Assembly: GCA_027257055.1 (NCBI GenBank)
Contig: JAPVLO010000122.1
Location: forward strand, 3,815,303-3,879,302
Source: Cephalopachus bancanus
Lineage: Eukaryota > Chordata > Mammalia > Primates > Tarsiidae
Length of the DNA stretch: 64,000 nucleotides
Direction: 5' to 3'
The position numbers and the translations under genes were made by a program. Of the stretch, positions 34,699-47,729 are shown one piece after another. The notes beneath the pieces are model-generated. The model was given only the letters and a program-made list of their open reading frames with translations, was not told where the DNA came from and did not search any database. The stretch's first letter is position 1; each line of letters starts with the position of its first letter.

Positions 34699-35164
34699 AA
34701 GGAGCTCTGTCTGCATGAGCAGGGCCGAAGCAGCTGAGGAGACTGTGCCAGGGAGGCCACCCAGGAACTCGAGAGCATGGGCAACATAGCTTAGGCCCTG
34801 GGGAAAACAGGAAAGATCTTAGGTATGAGAAGCTGATCTACTGAAATACAGCCTATTAAATCATCCTTACTGATGAGCCACTTTCTTCTATCCTAGCTTC
34901 TACCTACCTGTGTTGCAGCTTCATTTTGTACACCAAAAAACATGTCTTAGTCCTGAACCTCAGGAATCTCTCTTCTGGAGTCCTGAACTGTTTCTTCCAA
35001 ACAACCTCCAGCTGTCCCAACCTTCTCAGCCTTGTATGTTATCTGCATTCAGGATCCTTGAGGGTTAAAAGTATTGATTGGCAAAAAGCCTTCTCCTTGA
35101 CTAAACATGTTCCTGCACTGGAACATACTTACTGGCAATTTCTAGAAGTGATAACCTGACTAAG

Positions 35165-35385
35165 TAGGAAGAGGGGGAATTTAGATGCAGAAGGTCCTGG
35201 GGATTGCTGACTGAGTGACCTTGGGCAAGTGATTTGACCTCCCAAGCTTTCTCATTTTTAGAATAAGATCATTAGTATTAATCCAAGAAAATTATTGGGA
35301 GGATTACATGATCTAATCTGTAAGTGAAGCCCATGGAACAATGCCAAGCTCATAGCATATGTTCAGTAAATGTAAATACCTTAAA
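35165..35385 (+). mobile_element. MIR SINE
   Basis: 'gaccttgggcaagtgatttg' and 'catatgttcagtaaatg' match MIR. Confidence 0.85.
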
Positions 35386-35565
35386 AAAAACAACAACAGT
35401 ATTTGTGACAGCAAAGGAACTGTCCTTCTACCTAGCCTAGAATTTCTATGAATGGTGAAGCAGAGAACATCTCAGACAGCCTTGAATTATCCTAAAATGG
35501 GTTTATGAATTAGGCATGCAGCTTTAGTGTGGCTTAAAAGATGTGCATTTCCATTTCGTCTGCAG

Positions 35566-36266
35566 GTGCTGATTGCCAGTGGTTAGACACTCTGAGGATG
35601 CGGCAGATTGCATCCAACACTTCTTTACAGCGTTCCCAGAGCAATCCTATTCTGGGGTCACCCTTCTACCCATACTTTGGTGACCAGGGTTCCTATGCCG
35701 CGGCCGTGAAGCGGACCCAGGCGCCCATCAAGTATCAACAGATTACACCTGTAAACCAATCCCGAAGTTCCTCTCCTACTCACTATGGACTGACCAAAAA
35801 CTTAACTTCTCTGCATCTCAACTCTAAAGACAGTGGCTTTTCCAGTCTTAATACCGAGAGCCCTTCAGAGAGGGGTAGATACTCAGATAGAAGCAGGAAC
35901 AAATATGGCCGTGGTAGTGTATCGCTCAATTCTTCTCCCAGAGGAAGATACAATGGGAAAAGTCAGCATTCTAATTCTTCTAGAGAAAGGTATTCTGGAA
36001 AGTACTACAGGGTTTCCCCGTCAGCACTAAACACTCATCAGTCACCTGACTTCAAGAGAAGCCCGAATGACCGCAACCAACCCAAGACTATACCAGGGAT
36101 GCCTTTACACACTGAGACTGAATCGAGAGCCAGCGAAGAAGAGAGCAAAGTCAACGAAGGAGGATGGACAAAGGTAGAATACCGCAAGAAGCCGCTCAGG
36201 CTGCCTCCCACCAAGGCCAACAAAGAAAGAGCCAGAGGGAATCACCGTGTGTGGAGGAACTTTTGA
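35566..36266 (+). CDS. MAP3K20: MAP3K20 (ZAK, long form) last coding exon with stop codon
   Basis: The terminal coding exon starts after 'ctgcag' and ends with TGA at 36264-36266. It completes the split Ser codon, then reads ADCQWLDTLRMRQIASNTSL and continues open to RVWRNF. Features in order: a Ser-rich stretch SLQRSQSNPILGSP that looks like a basophilic phosphorylation region; a Tyr/Pro-rich stretch; three imperfect RGRY repeats (ERGRYSD, PRGRYNG, SRERYSG) among R/S/N-rich disorder; an acidic patch (ESRASEEESK); and the basic end GWTKVEYRKKPLRLPPTK to the C-terminus. In the human protein the tail and this basic end form the sensor regions that contact the ribosome and allow the ribotoxic stress response. 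The Met-initiated open frame starting at 35541 is an artefact of reading intron; the exon starts at 35566. Confidence 0.96.
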
Positions 36267-36590
36267 TGAGCTGAACTAAATGTGTTTTTCTAAGCGGGTT
36301 TTTGGTTTAATGTAATGGTTGTTGATAACATGATACCTTAAGATCGAATTAACAAAAAGACAACTCTTCCATGTTTTAGACCTTCTAACTGAGACCACAG
36401 ACAAACTTACGGCCAAGATCATGGATGCTGGTTACCCAGTGATGGTAACGAGACTTGAAAATAACCAGATGTATTTTCTCCCCTGGGTTAACATTTTTAG
36501 AGGAGGGGTTACACCATCTTTTTACCCTAATCACTGATGTTCTGGATAGCAGGGCCAAGGTTAGGGCAGAGCAAATAAGGTCAACAAGAA

Positions 36591-36596
36591 AATAAA
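36591..36596 (+). promoter_or_regulatory. Candidate proximal poly(A) signal AATAAA
   Basis: An exact AATAAA 325 bp after the MAP3K20 stop codon. The downstream 24 bases lack a clear GT-rich element before an Alu begins, so use is uncertain. Confidence 0.3.
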
Positions 36597-36619
36597 AATG
36601 CTAGGTAAAGACAGGATCA

Positions 36620-36912
36620 GGCCAGGAGCGGTGGCTCATGCTTATAATCCTAGCACTTGGGGAGGCCAAGGTGAGAGTACTGTCTGAGCTCACAGGTTCG
36701 AGACCAGCCTAGGCAACTTGGCGAGACCTCATCTCTACAATAAATCAAAAAATTAGCCAGGCGTGGTGGCACATGCCTGTAGTTCCAGCTACTTGGAAGA
36801 CTTGAGGCGGAAGAATCACCTGGGCCCAGCAGGTTGAGGCTGCGGTAGCCGTGAGTGTGCCGCTGCATTCCAGCCTGGGCAACAGAGTGATACTCCAACA
36901 CACACACAAAAA
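36620..36912 (+). mobile_element. Alu in the MAP3K20 3'UTR region
   Basis: Complete dimer, sense, just after the proximal poly(A) signal. CA-rich tail. Confidence 0.92.
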
Positions 36913-37008
36913 TAGACACGATCGGTATTACTGATTTTTCCTTTTGTCCAAAACTCCAATGTGGTTCACCAAGGCACTGTTACTGATCCTGCCTTTAACA
37001 TTTTTTGA

Positions 37009-37440
<432 letters not shown>

Positions 37441-37758
37441 TGATGCCTCCTTAAACTTTGTGCCCAAGGCAAGTACCTCACTCACCTCACCCTTGTCTCA
37501 ACCCTGATGGTTAGTATTTATTTTAGTATGATATTTGTGTTTCTATCATGATCAGAGTTGAACCAATTTGGCTTGTCATTTTTAGGTAATAAAAAAGGTT
37601 ATTGAACTTAACGTTGATTATGATACATATCTCATCATTAAGATTCATCAGAAACCAAAGATATAAATTGCCCAAGAGATTTGTGGCTGTTTCTCTCCCT
37701 AAGCTTTCAGGGACTGCTTTTGAATAATGTTTTCTACATTTTACAAAAGAAGGAGCAA

Positions 37759-38045
37759 GGCCAGGTTCGGTGACTCAGCCTGTAACCCCAGCACTTTGGG
37801 AGGCCAAGGCGAGTAGATTGCCTGAGCCTGCAGGTTCGAGACCAGCCTGGGCAACTTGGCGAGAACTCATCTCTACAATAAATCAAAAATGAGCCAGGCA
37901 TGGTAGCGTGCACCTGTAGTTCTGGCTATTTGGAAGGCTGAGACAGAAGGATCGCCAAAGCCCAGCAGATCGACGCTGGGGTGGCCCTCAGTGTGCTACT
38001 GCACTCCAGCCTGGATGACTCGAAAAAAAACCCAAAAAACAAAAA
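37759..38045 (+). mobile_element. Alu in the 3'UTR region
   Basis: Has 'cggtgactcagcctg'. The tail is interrupted by C residues. Confidence 0.9.
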
Positions 38046-38939
38046 GAAGGAGCATGGAAAAAAAAAGTCCCTAAAGCCTTTTTGGGATGTCAGAAATCTA
38101 AAACCTAAAAGAAAATAGAGCAAGATGATAATGTCACAAGCTAAAAGTCAGAGAAATTTAAAATTACCCACATCCTTGTTAAAACAAGAGAGTAAATACC
38201 AGCCTTGCAGCAAGATATATAAGCCGCTGGGGGTGACAAGGTAGACCGGTGGGGTAGGAGGGCAGGAACGGTAGAATCCATATCCAGCTTGTGAAATCCT
38301 TCATGTTTTACAAATCAAAAAGTCAGATGGCAACAAACTCATAATATGTCCTATTAATAAATGTGACTTTCACTATTCTTAGATTCTGTCCAGCACTCAT
38401 TCACCCTGAATAACAAGCGTCCTCTGCCCTGCCTGGGATTCTCGAAGCCCTCTAGAAACCCAGGTGACACACTGGTGTTTCCGTGGGGTTGAGTTTTCTT
38501 TTAATAGAAACCAGTCATCAGAGTACATGAGCATGTTAGAGTTGCTGCCCTGCCCTGAAACAGTATTGGGTCCTGGTGGGGAAAACTATATTTGAGTGGT
38601 ACTAAAGTCAAGGTTATAAGAAATGACCTTTTCTACAAGCTGTCATGGCCTAATTGCTGATTCAACAGCATGATTTCATAAAAGTATTATTGCATGCCAT
38701 CTGCATTTACAAGCAAAAGCAATGGAAGCGGTGTCATCAGTTAGTGTGGTTGTTTTCCACTGTGCGTAAGCAACGTCCTCTAAGTCTTCGAGCTCCACTG
38801 TGATCCTTTCTCATAAAGCTTATATCAACCACAGTCTGTTTCAGTTATTTTTCCCCTTTGTTCTTTGTTTAAAATTTTTTTTAAAAAGTAGACTACTACA
38901 AAGTATGCTATCTTACTATCATGCTGTTTCCAAATAAGC

Positions 38940-38945
38940 AATAAA
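38940..38945 (+). promoter_or_regulatory. Candidate distal poly(A) signal AATAAA
   Basis: An exact AATAAA in non-repeat sequence, followed within 10-25 bases by T/G-rich sequence. This is the better candidate for the 3' end of a long MAP3K20 mRNA within this window. Confidence 0.4.
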
Positions 38946-38965
38946 ATGTTCTCTTTGATTAGAAT

Positions 38966-39044
38966 ATTTTGAATAAGTAGCAGAACAAATCTTGACTGAG
39001 TCACTCTGAAAGGAACACAAAGGATGGCCTTAACTGGTTTTTTG
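38966..39044. other. Unique flank DNA
   Basis: Nothing recognised. Confidence 0.4.
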
Positions 39045-39056
39045 TTTTGTTTTGTT

Positions 39057-39338
39057 TTTGAGTTGGAGTCTCACTCTCACTCAGACTGGAGTGCAGTGGC
39101 ACCCTCACAGCCACCGCAGCCTTGACCTGCTGGGCTCAGGTGATCCTTCCACCTCAGCCTTCCAAGTAGTTGGAACTACAGGCATGCGCCACCATGCCCA
39201 GCTAATTTTTTGATTTATTGTAGAGATGAGGTCTCGCCAAGTTGCCTAGGGTTGTCTCGAACCTATAGGCTCAGGCAATCCTCTTGCTTCGGCCTCGTAA
39301 ATTGCTGGGATTATAGGCATGAGCCACCGCACCTGGCC
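39057..39338 (-). mobile_element. Alu, antisense
   Basis: From 'gagttggagtctcactctc' to 'gcacctggcc'. Confidence 0.92.
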
Positions 39339-39455
39339 TGAAAACTCCACTTTAAAAGGTACTGTGCAAATAATTGCCAGTTTCATGCTATTTTCCCCAT
39401 CTTGGTTTCTTGGGTTATGGGTTAGAGTATCCAAACTGGTAATAAAATGACTCAG

Positions 39456-39765
39456 TGGCAGGCTCAGTGGCTCAGACTGTAATCCTGTGCTTTGGGAGGC
39501 TGAGGTGAGTGGATTGCCTGAGCCTGCGGGTTCGAGACCCACCTGGGCAACTTGGCGAGACCTCATCTCCACAATAAATCCAAAAAACACTAGCTGGGCG
39601 TGGTAGCATGTACCTGTAGTTCTAGCTACTTGGAAGGCTGAGGCGGAAGGATCGCCGGAGCCCAGCAGGTCCGTGGCTGCGGTGGGCGGGAGCGTGCCAC
39701 TGTACTCCAGTCTGGGTGACAGAATGAAACTCCAACTCAAAAAATAAAAAAATAAAATAAAATAA
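39456..39765 (+). mobile_element. Alu, intermediate-age copy
   Basis: Target duplication 'aataaaatgactcagtg'. Confidence 0.93.
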
Positions 39766-39784
39766 AATGACTCAGTGACCTCAG

Positions 39785-40180
39785 CCCTGTTTAGTGTAGT
39801 GGGTACTGCAATGAGGTTATTCCAACAGCGCACAAAACTGACCACTTTGGACTAGCTCATGGAAAAATGCTTGTCAGCATCAATGCTCCCAGTCAAAATC
39901 AAAGTCAGAACATCTGCAGTCTGCAGATTGTAAAGAAATAATAAGAGTTGGATATTCTGTCTGTCTTTTTTTTCTAATGATGCTTATTCACCAAAAGTTG
40001 CTTGTCAGGTTGAAAGGTGAATGTAAATCAAGAACAAATCAGGGATTAGCAAGACATTTTTCCACATCAAAATAATTCAGTTGGCAACAATGAGGAACTG
40101 AATTAGTTGCAAAGGGCTGAGGTTCACACACAGGATATGTTAGGATTAGGAGAATCAAGAACTGCTTTAGAAATATTTAA
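39785..40180. other. Unique flank DNA
   Basis: Nothing recognised. Confidence 0.4.
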
Positions 40181-40182
40181 AT

Positions 40183-40475
40183 TGGCCAAGCGCAGTGGCT
40201 CATATCTATAATCCCAGCAGTTTGGGAGGCCGAGGCGAGAGGATTGCCTGAACCCACGGGTTCGAGATTAGCCTAGGCAACTTGGCGAGACTTCATCTCT
40301 ACAATAAATCAAAAATTAGGCAGGCATGGTGGTACATGTCTGGAGTTCCAACTCCTTGGAAATCTGAGGCAGAAGGATCGCCCGAGCCCAGTAGGTTGAG
40401 GCTACGGTGGCTATGAGCGTGTCATTGCACTCCAGCCTGGGCAACAGAGTGAGACTCCAACTCAAAAAAAGAAAA
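40183..40475 (+). mobile_element. Alu
   Basis: Complete dimer. Confidence 0.92.
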
Positions 40476-40528
40476 TTAAATTGAAAGAAACTGATACTCT
40501 GGGAAACATAATAAAAAATGTACCATAA

Positions 40529-41125
40529 GGCTGAGCACAGTGGCTCACGCCTGTAATCCAGCATTTAGGGAAACCAACACAGGAGGATTGCTTGAGCCCA
40601 GGAGTTCAAGATAAGCCTAGCAACATAGTAAGATCTCGTTTCTACAAAAACTTTTAAAAAATCAGCCGGGGTCAAGTGCAGTGGCTCATACCTGTAATCA
40701 CAGCACTTTGGGAGGCCAAGGTGAGGGAACTGCCTGAGCCCATGGGTTCAATATCAGCCTAGGCAACTTGGTGACACCTCATCTCTACAATCAATAAAAT
40801 ATTAGCTGGGCACGGTGGTGTGTGCCTGTAGTTTCAGCTACTTGGAAGGCTGAGGCAGAAGAATCAACTGAGCCCAGCAGGTTGAGGCTGTGGTGGCCGT
40901 GAGCATGCCACTGCACTCCAGCCTGGGCGACAGAGTGAGACTCCAACTCAAAAAAAAAAAAAAATTAGCCAGACATGGTGGTATGCACCTGTAGCCCCAG
41001 CCACTTGGGAGGCTGAGGCAGAAGGATCACCTGAGCCCAGGAGGTCGAGGCTGTGGTGGGCCATGATTGTGCCACTGCATTCCAGACCAGCCCACAGAGT
41101 GAGACTCTAAGAAATAAAATAAGTG
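40529..41125 (+). mobile_element. Alu split by another Alu
   Basis: Outer left arm 40529-40665, complete inner Alu 40670-40960 inserted in the A-rich linker, outer right arm 40963-41125. Confidence 0.88.
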
Positions 41126-41418
41126 GCCAGGTGCAGTGGCTCACGCCTGTAATCCCAGCACTTTGGGAGACAGAGGTGAGAGGATTACCTGAGTTTAGGG
41201 GTTGGAGACCAGCCTGAGAAACATGAGATCTCATCTCTAAGATAACTTTTAAAAATCAGGCAGGTGTGGGGGAGCATGCCTGTGGTTCCAGCTACTTGGA
41301 AGGCTGAGGCAGAAGGATCACCTGAGTCCAGCAGGATGAGGCTGTGGTGACTGTGAGCGTGCCACGGTACTCCAGCCTGGGCGACAAAGTGAGATTCCTA
41401 CTCAAAAAAATAAAAATA
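41126..41418 (+). mobile_element. Alu
   Basis: Follows the previous tail directly. Confidence 0.9.
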
Positions 41419-41425
41419 AAAGTAT

Positions 41426-41690
41426 GGCTGGACTCGGTGGCTCAGCCTGTAATCCCAGCATCCTGGGCAACTTGGCAAGATCTCAACTCTACAATAAAAT
41501 CAAAAAATTAGCCAGGTGTGGTAGCGCACACCCATAGTTCCGGCTACTTGGAAGGCTCAGGAGGAAGGATCGCCGGAGCCAGGCAGGTCGATGCTGGGGT
41601 GGCCATAAGTGTGCCACTGCATTCCAGCCTAGGTGACAGAGTGAGACTCCAACTCAAAAATAAAAATAAATAAAAAATAAATAAAAGTAT
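41426..41690 (+). mobile_element. Alu with B-box deletion
   Basis: 'taatcccagcatcctgggca' shows that about 45 bp, including the B box, is lost. Confidence 0.9.
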
Positions 41691-41754
41691 CATAAAAATG
41701 GGAAACAGCATTATGTTAGATAGAAAACTAATCAGGAAATTTAATTGTCATGAT

Positions 41755-42049
41755 GGCCGGGCTCGAAGGCTCAGCCTGTAATCCCAGTGCTTTGGGAGGC
41801 CGAGGCGAGTGGACTGCCTGAGCCCGCAGGTTCGAGACCCACCCACCCGGGCAACTTGGTGAGGCCTCATCTCTAAATCAAAAATTAGCCGAGTGTGGTG
41901 ACACACGCCTGTAGTTCCAGCTACTTGGAAGGCTGAGGTGGAAGGATCACCGGAGCCCAGGAGGGCAAGGTTACGGTGGCTGTGAGTGTGCGCCACTGCA
42001 CTCCAGCCAGAGCAACAGAGTGAGACTCCAACTCAAAAAAAAAAAAAAT
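41755..42049 (+). mobile_element. Alu
   Basis: Complete dimer with 'gctcagcctg' A box. Confidence 0.92.
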
Positions 42050-42077
42050 TGGCATGATGACATGTATTCCACGGAAC

Positions 42078-42376
42078 TCTTTTTTTTTCTTTTTTTTGAG
42101 TTGGAATCTCACTCTGTTGCTCTGGCTGGAGCGCAGTGGCACGCTCACAGCCACCGTAATCTTGCCCTCCTGGACTACGGCGATCCTTCCACCTCAGCCT
42201 AAAAAGTAGCTGGAACTACAGGTGTGCGCCACCACACTCGGCTAATTTTTGATTTATTGTAGAGACGAGGCCTCACCAAGTTGCCTGGGTGGGTCTCAAA
42301 CCCTTGGGCTCAAGTAATCCTCTCGCCTCCACCTCCCAAAGTGCTGGGATTACAGGCATGAGCCACCGTGCCTGGC
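42078..42376 (-). mobile_element. Alu, antisense
   Basis: Target duplication 'cca(c/t)ggaactctt'. It lies head-to-head with the preceding + Alu. Confidence 0.93.
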
Positions 42377-42379
42377 TCC

Positions 42380-42765
42380 ATGGAACTCTTTATTGACAAA
42401 AACATTTCTCAATGTTTATATAATTCTGATCAAAATACTTTATCTTTAAATACAGAGTCAAAACGTCTCTGGGTCAAACCAGAAAGTTCAGAATCTCCAG
42501 CAGTTCACAATGGCTGGGTCTAAACACCTTGGACACCTCAAGGCATTTTAAGATTTTACTGCAGCTTTTAACTGCAGCTTTTCCAATTCAGTTGTGCCAA
42601 AATATTTTATAAGCTTTGTAAATACCTTCTCTATAATTTAACCTTTTACCGCAACAAGTTGGTGCATATAAGGTATGCTTCTACAATTCTGTCTCTCAGA
42701 AGCTGCTCAGTTATACAATGCCATGATTTTACTGTGCCAACTTGTTCAGGATGTGACATCACTGG
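42380..42765. other. Unique flank DNA
   Basis: AT-rich, nothing recognised. Confidence 0.4.
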
Positions 42766-42784
42766 AATTTTATTTTATTTTATT

Positions 42785-43066
42785 TATTTGAGTTGGAGTC
42801 TCACTCTGTCGCCCAGACTGGAGTGCAGTGACCACTCCCAGTCACCACAGCCTCGGCCTGCTGGGCTCCGGCGATCCTTCCGCCTCAGCCTTCCAAGTAA
42901 GCTGGAACTACAGGCACGCGCTACCACGCCCGGCTGATTTTGATTTATTGTAGAGATGAGGTCTCACCAAGTTGCCCAGGCGGGTCTCGAACCCGCAGGC
43001 TCAGGCAATCCACTCACCTCAGCCTCCCAAGGCACGGGATTACAGGCTGAGCCACCAAGCCCAGCT
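42785..43066 (-). mobile_element. Alu, young lineage, antisense
   Basis: Contains 'gcgggtctcgaacccgc'. Target duplication 'tggaatttta'. Confidence 0.95.
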
Positions 43067-43069
43067 TGG

Positions 43070-43425
43070 AATTTTAAATCAGAGATTGCACTGGAGAGGC
43101 TGATAAAAATGTCTTGCCATTGTTGAATCTGAGAAGCTGTGGAGACGCCAGGACACCCGGGGGCAATTAGGGCGTATGACCTGGACCCAGCTTCTTGCTG
43201 TCTATCTGCTTTTGCTGGAGCTGATTTATGAGACTGCTGGGGTCAAAAAAAAGTGCCAGATCCATGGTCAAAATTGTTAACACTTTAGTGCACCAGCTGG
43301 CCAAGAATGCATGACCAAACCAACAGAGTTAAAGAATGAAGAGGACTTGACCCTCATAATTCATCCAACACTAAAATCAAGATGCCGTTTCCATAACCAA
43401 CAACCATTTACTCACCTACACCAGA
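43070..43425. other. Unique flank DNA
   Basis: Nothing recognised. Confidence 0.4.
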
Positions 43426-43429
43426 GACC

Positions 43430-43703
43430 AAGCATGGTGGCTCATGCCAGTAGTCCCAGCGTTTTGGGAGGCCAAGGCAGGAAGACTGCTTGAGGCCAGG
43501 AGTTCCAGACCAGCCTAGGCAACACAGCAAGACCCCAACTGCAAAAATTTGAAAAAATTAGCCGGTCATGGGGGCGTGCACCTGAAGTCCCAGCTTCTTG
43601 GGAGACTGAGGCAGAAGGATTGCTTGAGGCCAAGAATTAGAGACAAGCCTGGGCAACAACCCATCTCTGCAAAAAATAATAATTAATTAAAAAAAAAAAA
43701 ACA
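43430..43703 (+). mobile_element. Alu, old
   Basis: Right arm truncated before its end; long A tail. Confidence 0.85.
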
Positions 43704-43724
43704 CCAGAGAAACTTCTTCCCTCC

Positions 43725-43830
43725 CCTCCAGGTGAGTCTCACTCAGCCTTCAGAGCCCAGCTGAAGTCCTCCTGCCTCTCTGGAGACTGCCCCACAGCTC
43801 CAGCCATATCCCACTCCCCAGTCCTCTGGG
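43725..43830 (+). mobile_element. L2 LINE fragment
   Basis: 'aggtgagtctcactcagcct' and 'tcagagcccagctgaag' match L2 3' wording. Confidence 0.6.
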
Positions 43831-43869
43831 GGTGGAGGGGTGGGGCGTTTATCACACACTCTATCATAC

Positions 43870-44151
43870 TCTTTTTTTTTTTTTTGAGCTGGAGTCTCAC
43901 TCTGTCGCCCAGACTGGAGTGCAGTGGCCGCTCCCGGCCACCGCAGCCTCGACCTGCTGGGCTCCGGCGATACTTTCGCCTCAGCCTTCCGAGTAGCCGG
44001 AATTCTAGGCATGCGCTACCATGCCCGGCTGATTTTTGATTTATTGTAGAGATGAGGTCTCGCTGCCCAGGCGGGTCTCGAACCCGCGGGTTCAGGCTCA
44101 CCTCAGCCTCCCAAAGGCTCAAGATTACAGGCTGAGCCACCGAGCTGGCTG
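43870..44151 (-). mobile_element. Alu, young lineage, antisense
   Basis: Contains the perfect antisense hairpin 'gcgggtctcgaacccgc' at about 44070. Target duplication 'tcatactctt'. Confidence 0.95.
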
Positions 44152-44358
44152 TCATACTCTTGCTTAACCCTTGCAGTCCCACTCCCCTGAAGGTGCTCTG
44201 CGGGAATAGTGCAGTGCTTTCCAAGAGCTTGGCAATAAGGGAAATGACACCAACCTCCAAGAATGCATCAATGAAATGGCCGCAAAGGCTGCAATACCTC
44301 CCAGGCCAAAAAACACATTTGTAAGCCAGGCTGGAGGTACAAAGCTATCCAAAGGAGC

Positions 44359-44635
44359 CGGGCTCGGTGGCTCAGCCTGTAATCCCGCGCCTTTGGGAGG
44401 CTGAGGTGAGTGGATTGCCTGAGCCTGCGGGTTCGAAACCCGCCTGGGCAGCGAGACCTCATCTCTACAATAAATCAAAAAATCAGCTAGGCGTGGTAGC
44501 GCATGCCTGTAATTCCAGCTACTTGGAAAGCTGAGGCGGAAGGCTCGCTGGAGCCCAGCAGGTCGAGGCTGTGGTGGCCGGGAGCGGCCACTGCACTCCA
44601 GTCTGGGTGACAGAGTGAGACTCCGACTCAAAACA
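44359..44635 (+). mobile_element. Alu, youngest type, near-intact
   Basis: A box 'ggtggctcagcctg'. Perfect T-arm-like B box 44427-44443 with loop TTCGAAA. Right-arm hairpin 'gtggccgggagcggccac'. The 18-bp target duplication 'acaaagctatccaaagga' is exact. Confidence 0.97.
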
Positions 44636-44639
44636 AAAC

Positions 44640-45010
44640 AAAGCTATCCAAAGGAATATGAGTCTCTCAAAGGCAGTGGAGAGCTCGGGGACAGCCAGAG
44701 CAGGGCGACAATGGAAGCCTGGAATAAGGTGAACCACAGAGGAAAAGGCAACCACACGGTGAAGGTCAGACCCCCATGCAGGGCACACCCTGCCCAGCCA
44801 CATGGGGGGCCCCCATGCACAGGACAACATTGTCCAGCCCAACACCTCCCACAGGGCCGGAGAGTCCACGAAGGATAAATCTGGAGTGGAGACGGTCACC
44901 CAGCTCGTGTGAACCTCCTCTGCGTCACATCCGCCTCATCCCACAACCAAACAGTCGACTTCACATGGTAGCCACACCGGAGTCACCCACATCCTGTCTT
45001 CAAAACCCTG
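44640..45010. other. Unique GC-rich flank DNA
   Basis: Nothing recognised. Confidence 0.4.
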
Positions 45011-45019
45011 CGTCCATCA

Positions 45020-45165
45020 GCCGGGCATGGTAGCGCATGCCTGTAATTCCGGCTACTTGGAAGGCTGAGGCGGAAGGATCGCCGGAGCCCAGCAGGTGAG
45101 GCTGCGGTGGCCGGGAGCGGCCACTGCACTCCAGTCTGGGCGACAGAGTGAGACTCCAGCTCAAA
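45020..45165 (+). mobile_element. Free right Alu monomer, young
   Basis: Starts exactly at 'agccgggcatggtagcgcat'. Flanked by 'aaaccctg(c/a)gtcc', so it inserted as a monomer. Confidence 0.92.
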
Positions 45166-45214
45166 AAAAACCCCAAAAAACCCTGAGTCCCCCCCCCACA
45201 TCCAGCTTCCCTGG

Positions 45215-46695
<1,481 letters not shown>

Positions 46696-46702
46696 AAAGA
46701 AC

Positions 46703-46995
46703 TGGACACAGTGGCTCTGCCTGTAATACCAGCACTTTGGGAGGCCGAGGTGAGAGGACTGCCTGAGCTCTGGGGTTCGAGACCAGCCTGGGCAACTTGG
46801 TGAGACTTCGTCTCTACAATAAATCAAAAAATAAGCTGGGCGTGGTATGGCACACCTGTAGTTCCAGCTACTTGGAAGGCTGAGGCGATCACTTAAGCCC
46901 TGCAGGTCAAGGCTGCGGTGGCCATGGAGTGCCATTGCACTCCAGCCTGGGTGATAAAGTGAGACTTCAACTCTAAAAAATAAAATAAAAATAAA
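46703..46995 (+). mobile_element. Alu
   Basis: Complete dimer directly after the previous tail. Confidence 0.9.
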
Positions 46996-47137
46996 AAAAG
47001 ATTCATCTATTCATTTATTAATCAGGCTAACAAACATCAAGCCATCTAAATTCTTGTTTTAATTCCATGCTAAGTGTCCTAAACGCTATCTCCAGCCACC
47101 CAAGAGGATAGGTCTAGCGTTAAAATAATTGCCATTC

Positions 47138-47438
47138 TGGCCAGGCATGGTAGCTCACACTGTAATCCCATCCCAGCACTTTGGGAGGCCAAGGTGAGAG
47201 GACTGCCTGAGCTCAAGGATTCTAGACCAGCCCAGGCAACTTGGTGAGACCTCCTCTCTACCCTAAATCAAAACATTAGCTGGGCATGGCAGCGCTGCCT
47301 GTAGTTCCAGCTACTTGGAAGGCTGAAGCAGAAGGATTGCCTGAGCCCAGCAGGTTGAAGCTGCAGTGGCCAGGAGCATGCCACTGCACTCCAGCCTGGG
47401 TGACAGAGTGAGACTCCAACTCAAAAAAAAAAAAAAAG
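47138..47438 (+). mobile_element. Alu
   Basis: Complete dimer with a small duplication 'tcccatccca' in the left arm. Confidence 0.9.
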
Positions 47439-47559
47439 AAACAATTGTCATTCTAATTTTATACATCAGTCTCTTTTGAGCTCTGCCAATGTGAATTGAC
47501 TCCTGAGTACAATTCCAAGACACTGACTAAGTTTTTGGGTGTATTACTGAAAGCCTCTG

Positions 47560-47720
47560 GATATGTCAAAGCCTCCAGGGGGAAAGCCATCCTGTTTTTC
47601 CCAAGAAGCAGCCCCTTGCATCATAGTGAACTGCACCCGTTTGCCATTTTGAATTTCTACACCTAGCATAGAACTCAAAATGCAGGTTCTCAATAAATGC
47701 TTGTCACAGGGGTAAAAAAA
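47560..47720 (+). mobile_element. L2-like LINE fragment
   Basis: 'caggttctcaataaatgctt' resembles the L2 end; the rest is diverged. Confidence 0.5.
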
Positions 47721-47729
47721 GAATAGTAA

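Larger units (their letters stand above)
30019..35565 (+). other. MAP3K20: MAP3K20 intron
   Basis: Holds a purine tract (30409-30530), unique DNA at 30550-31380, a MER20-like element with a retroposed insert, an L1 tail with an Alu in it, three further Alus and a MIR close to the last exon. Confidence 0.9.

Noticed and set aside
35541..35565. Met start of the open frame at 35541
   Set aside because: These bases are intron. The acceptor 'ctgcag' and the phase of the previous exon fix the exon start at 35566.
44164..44631. Long open frames with '[20 protein letters not shown]' type translations, here and in dozens of other places
   Set aside because: They are translations of Alu sequence in various frames and not genes.
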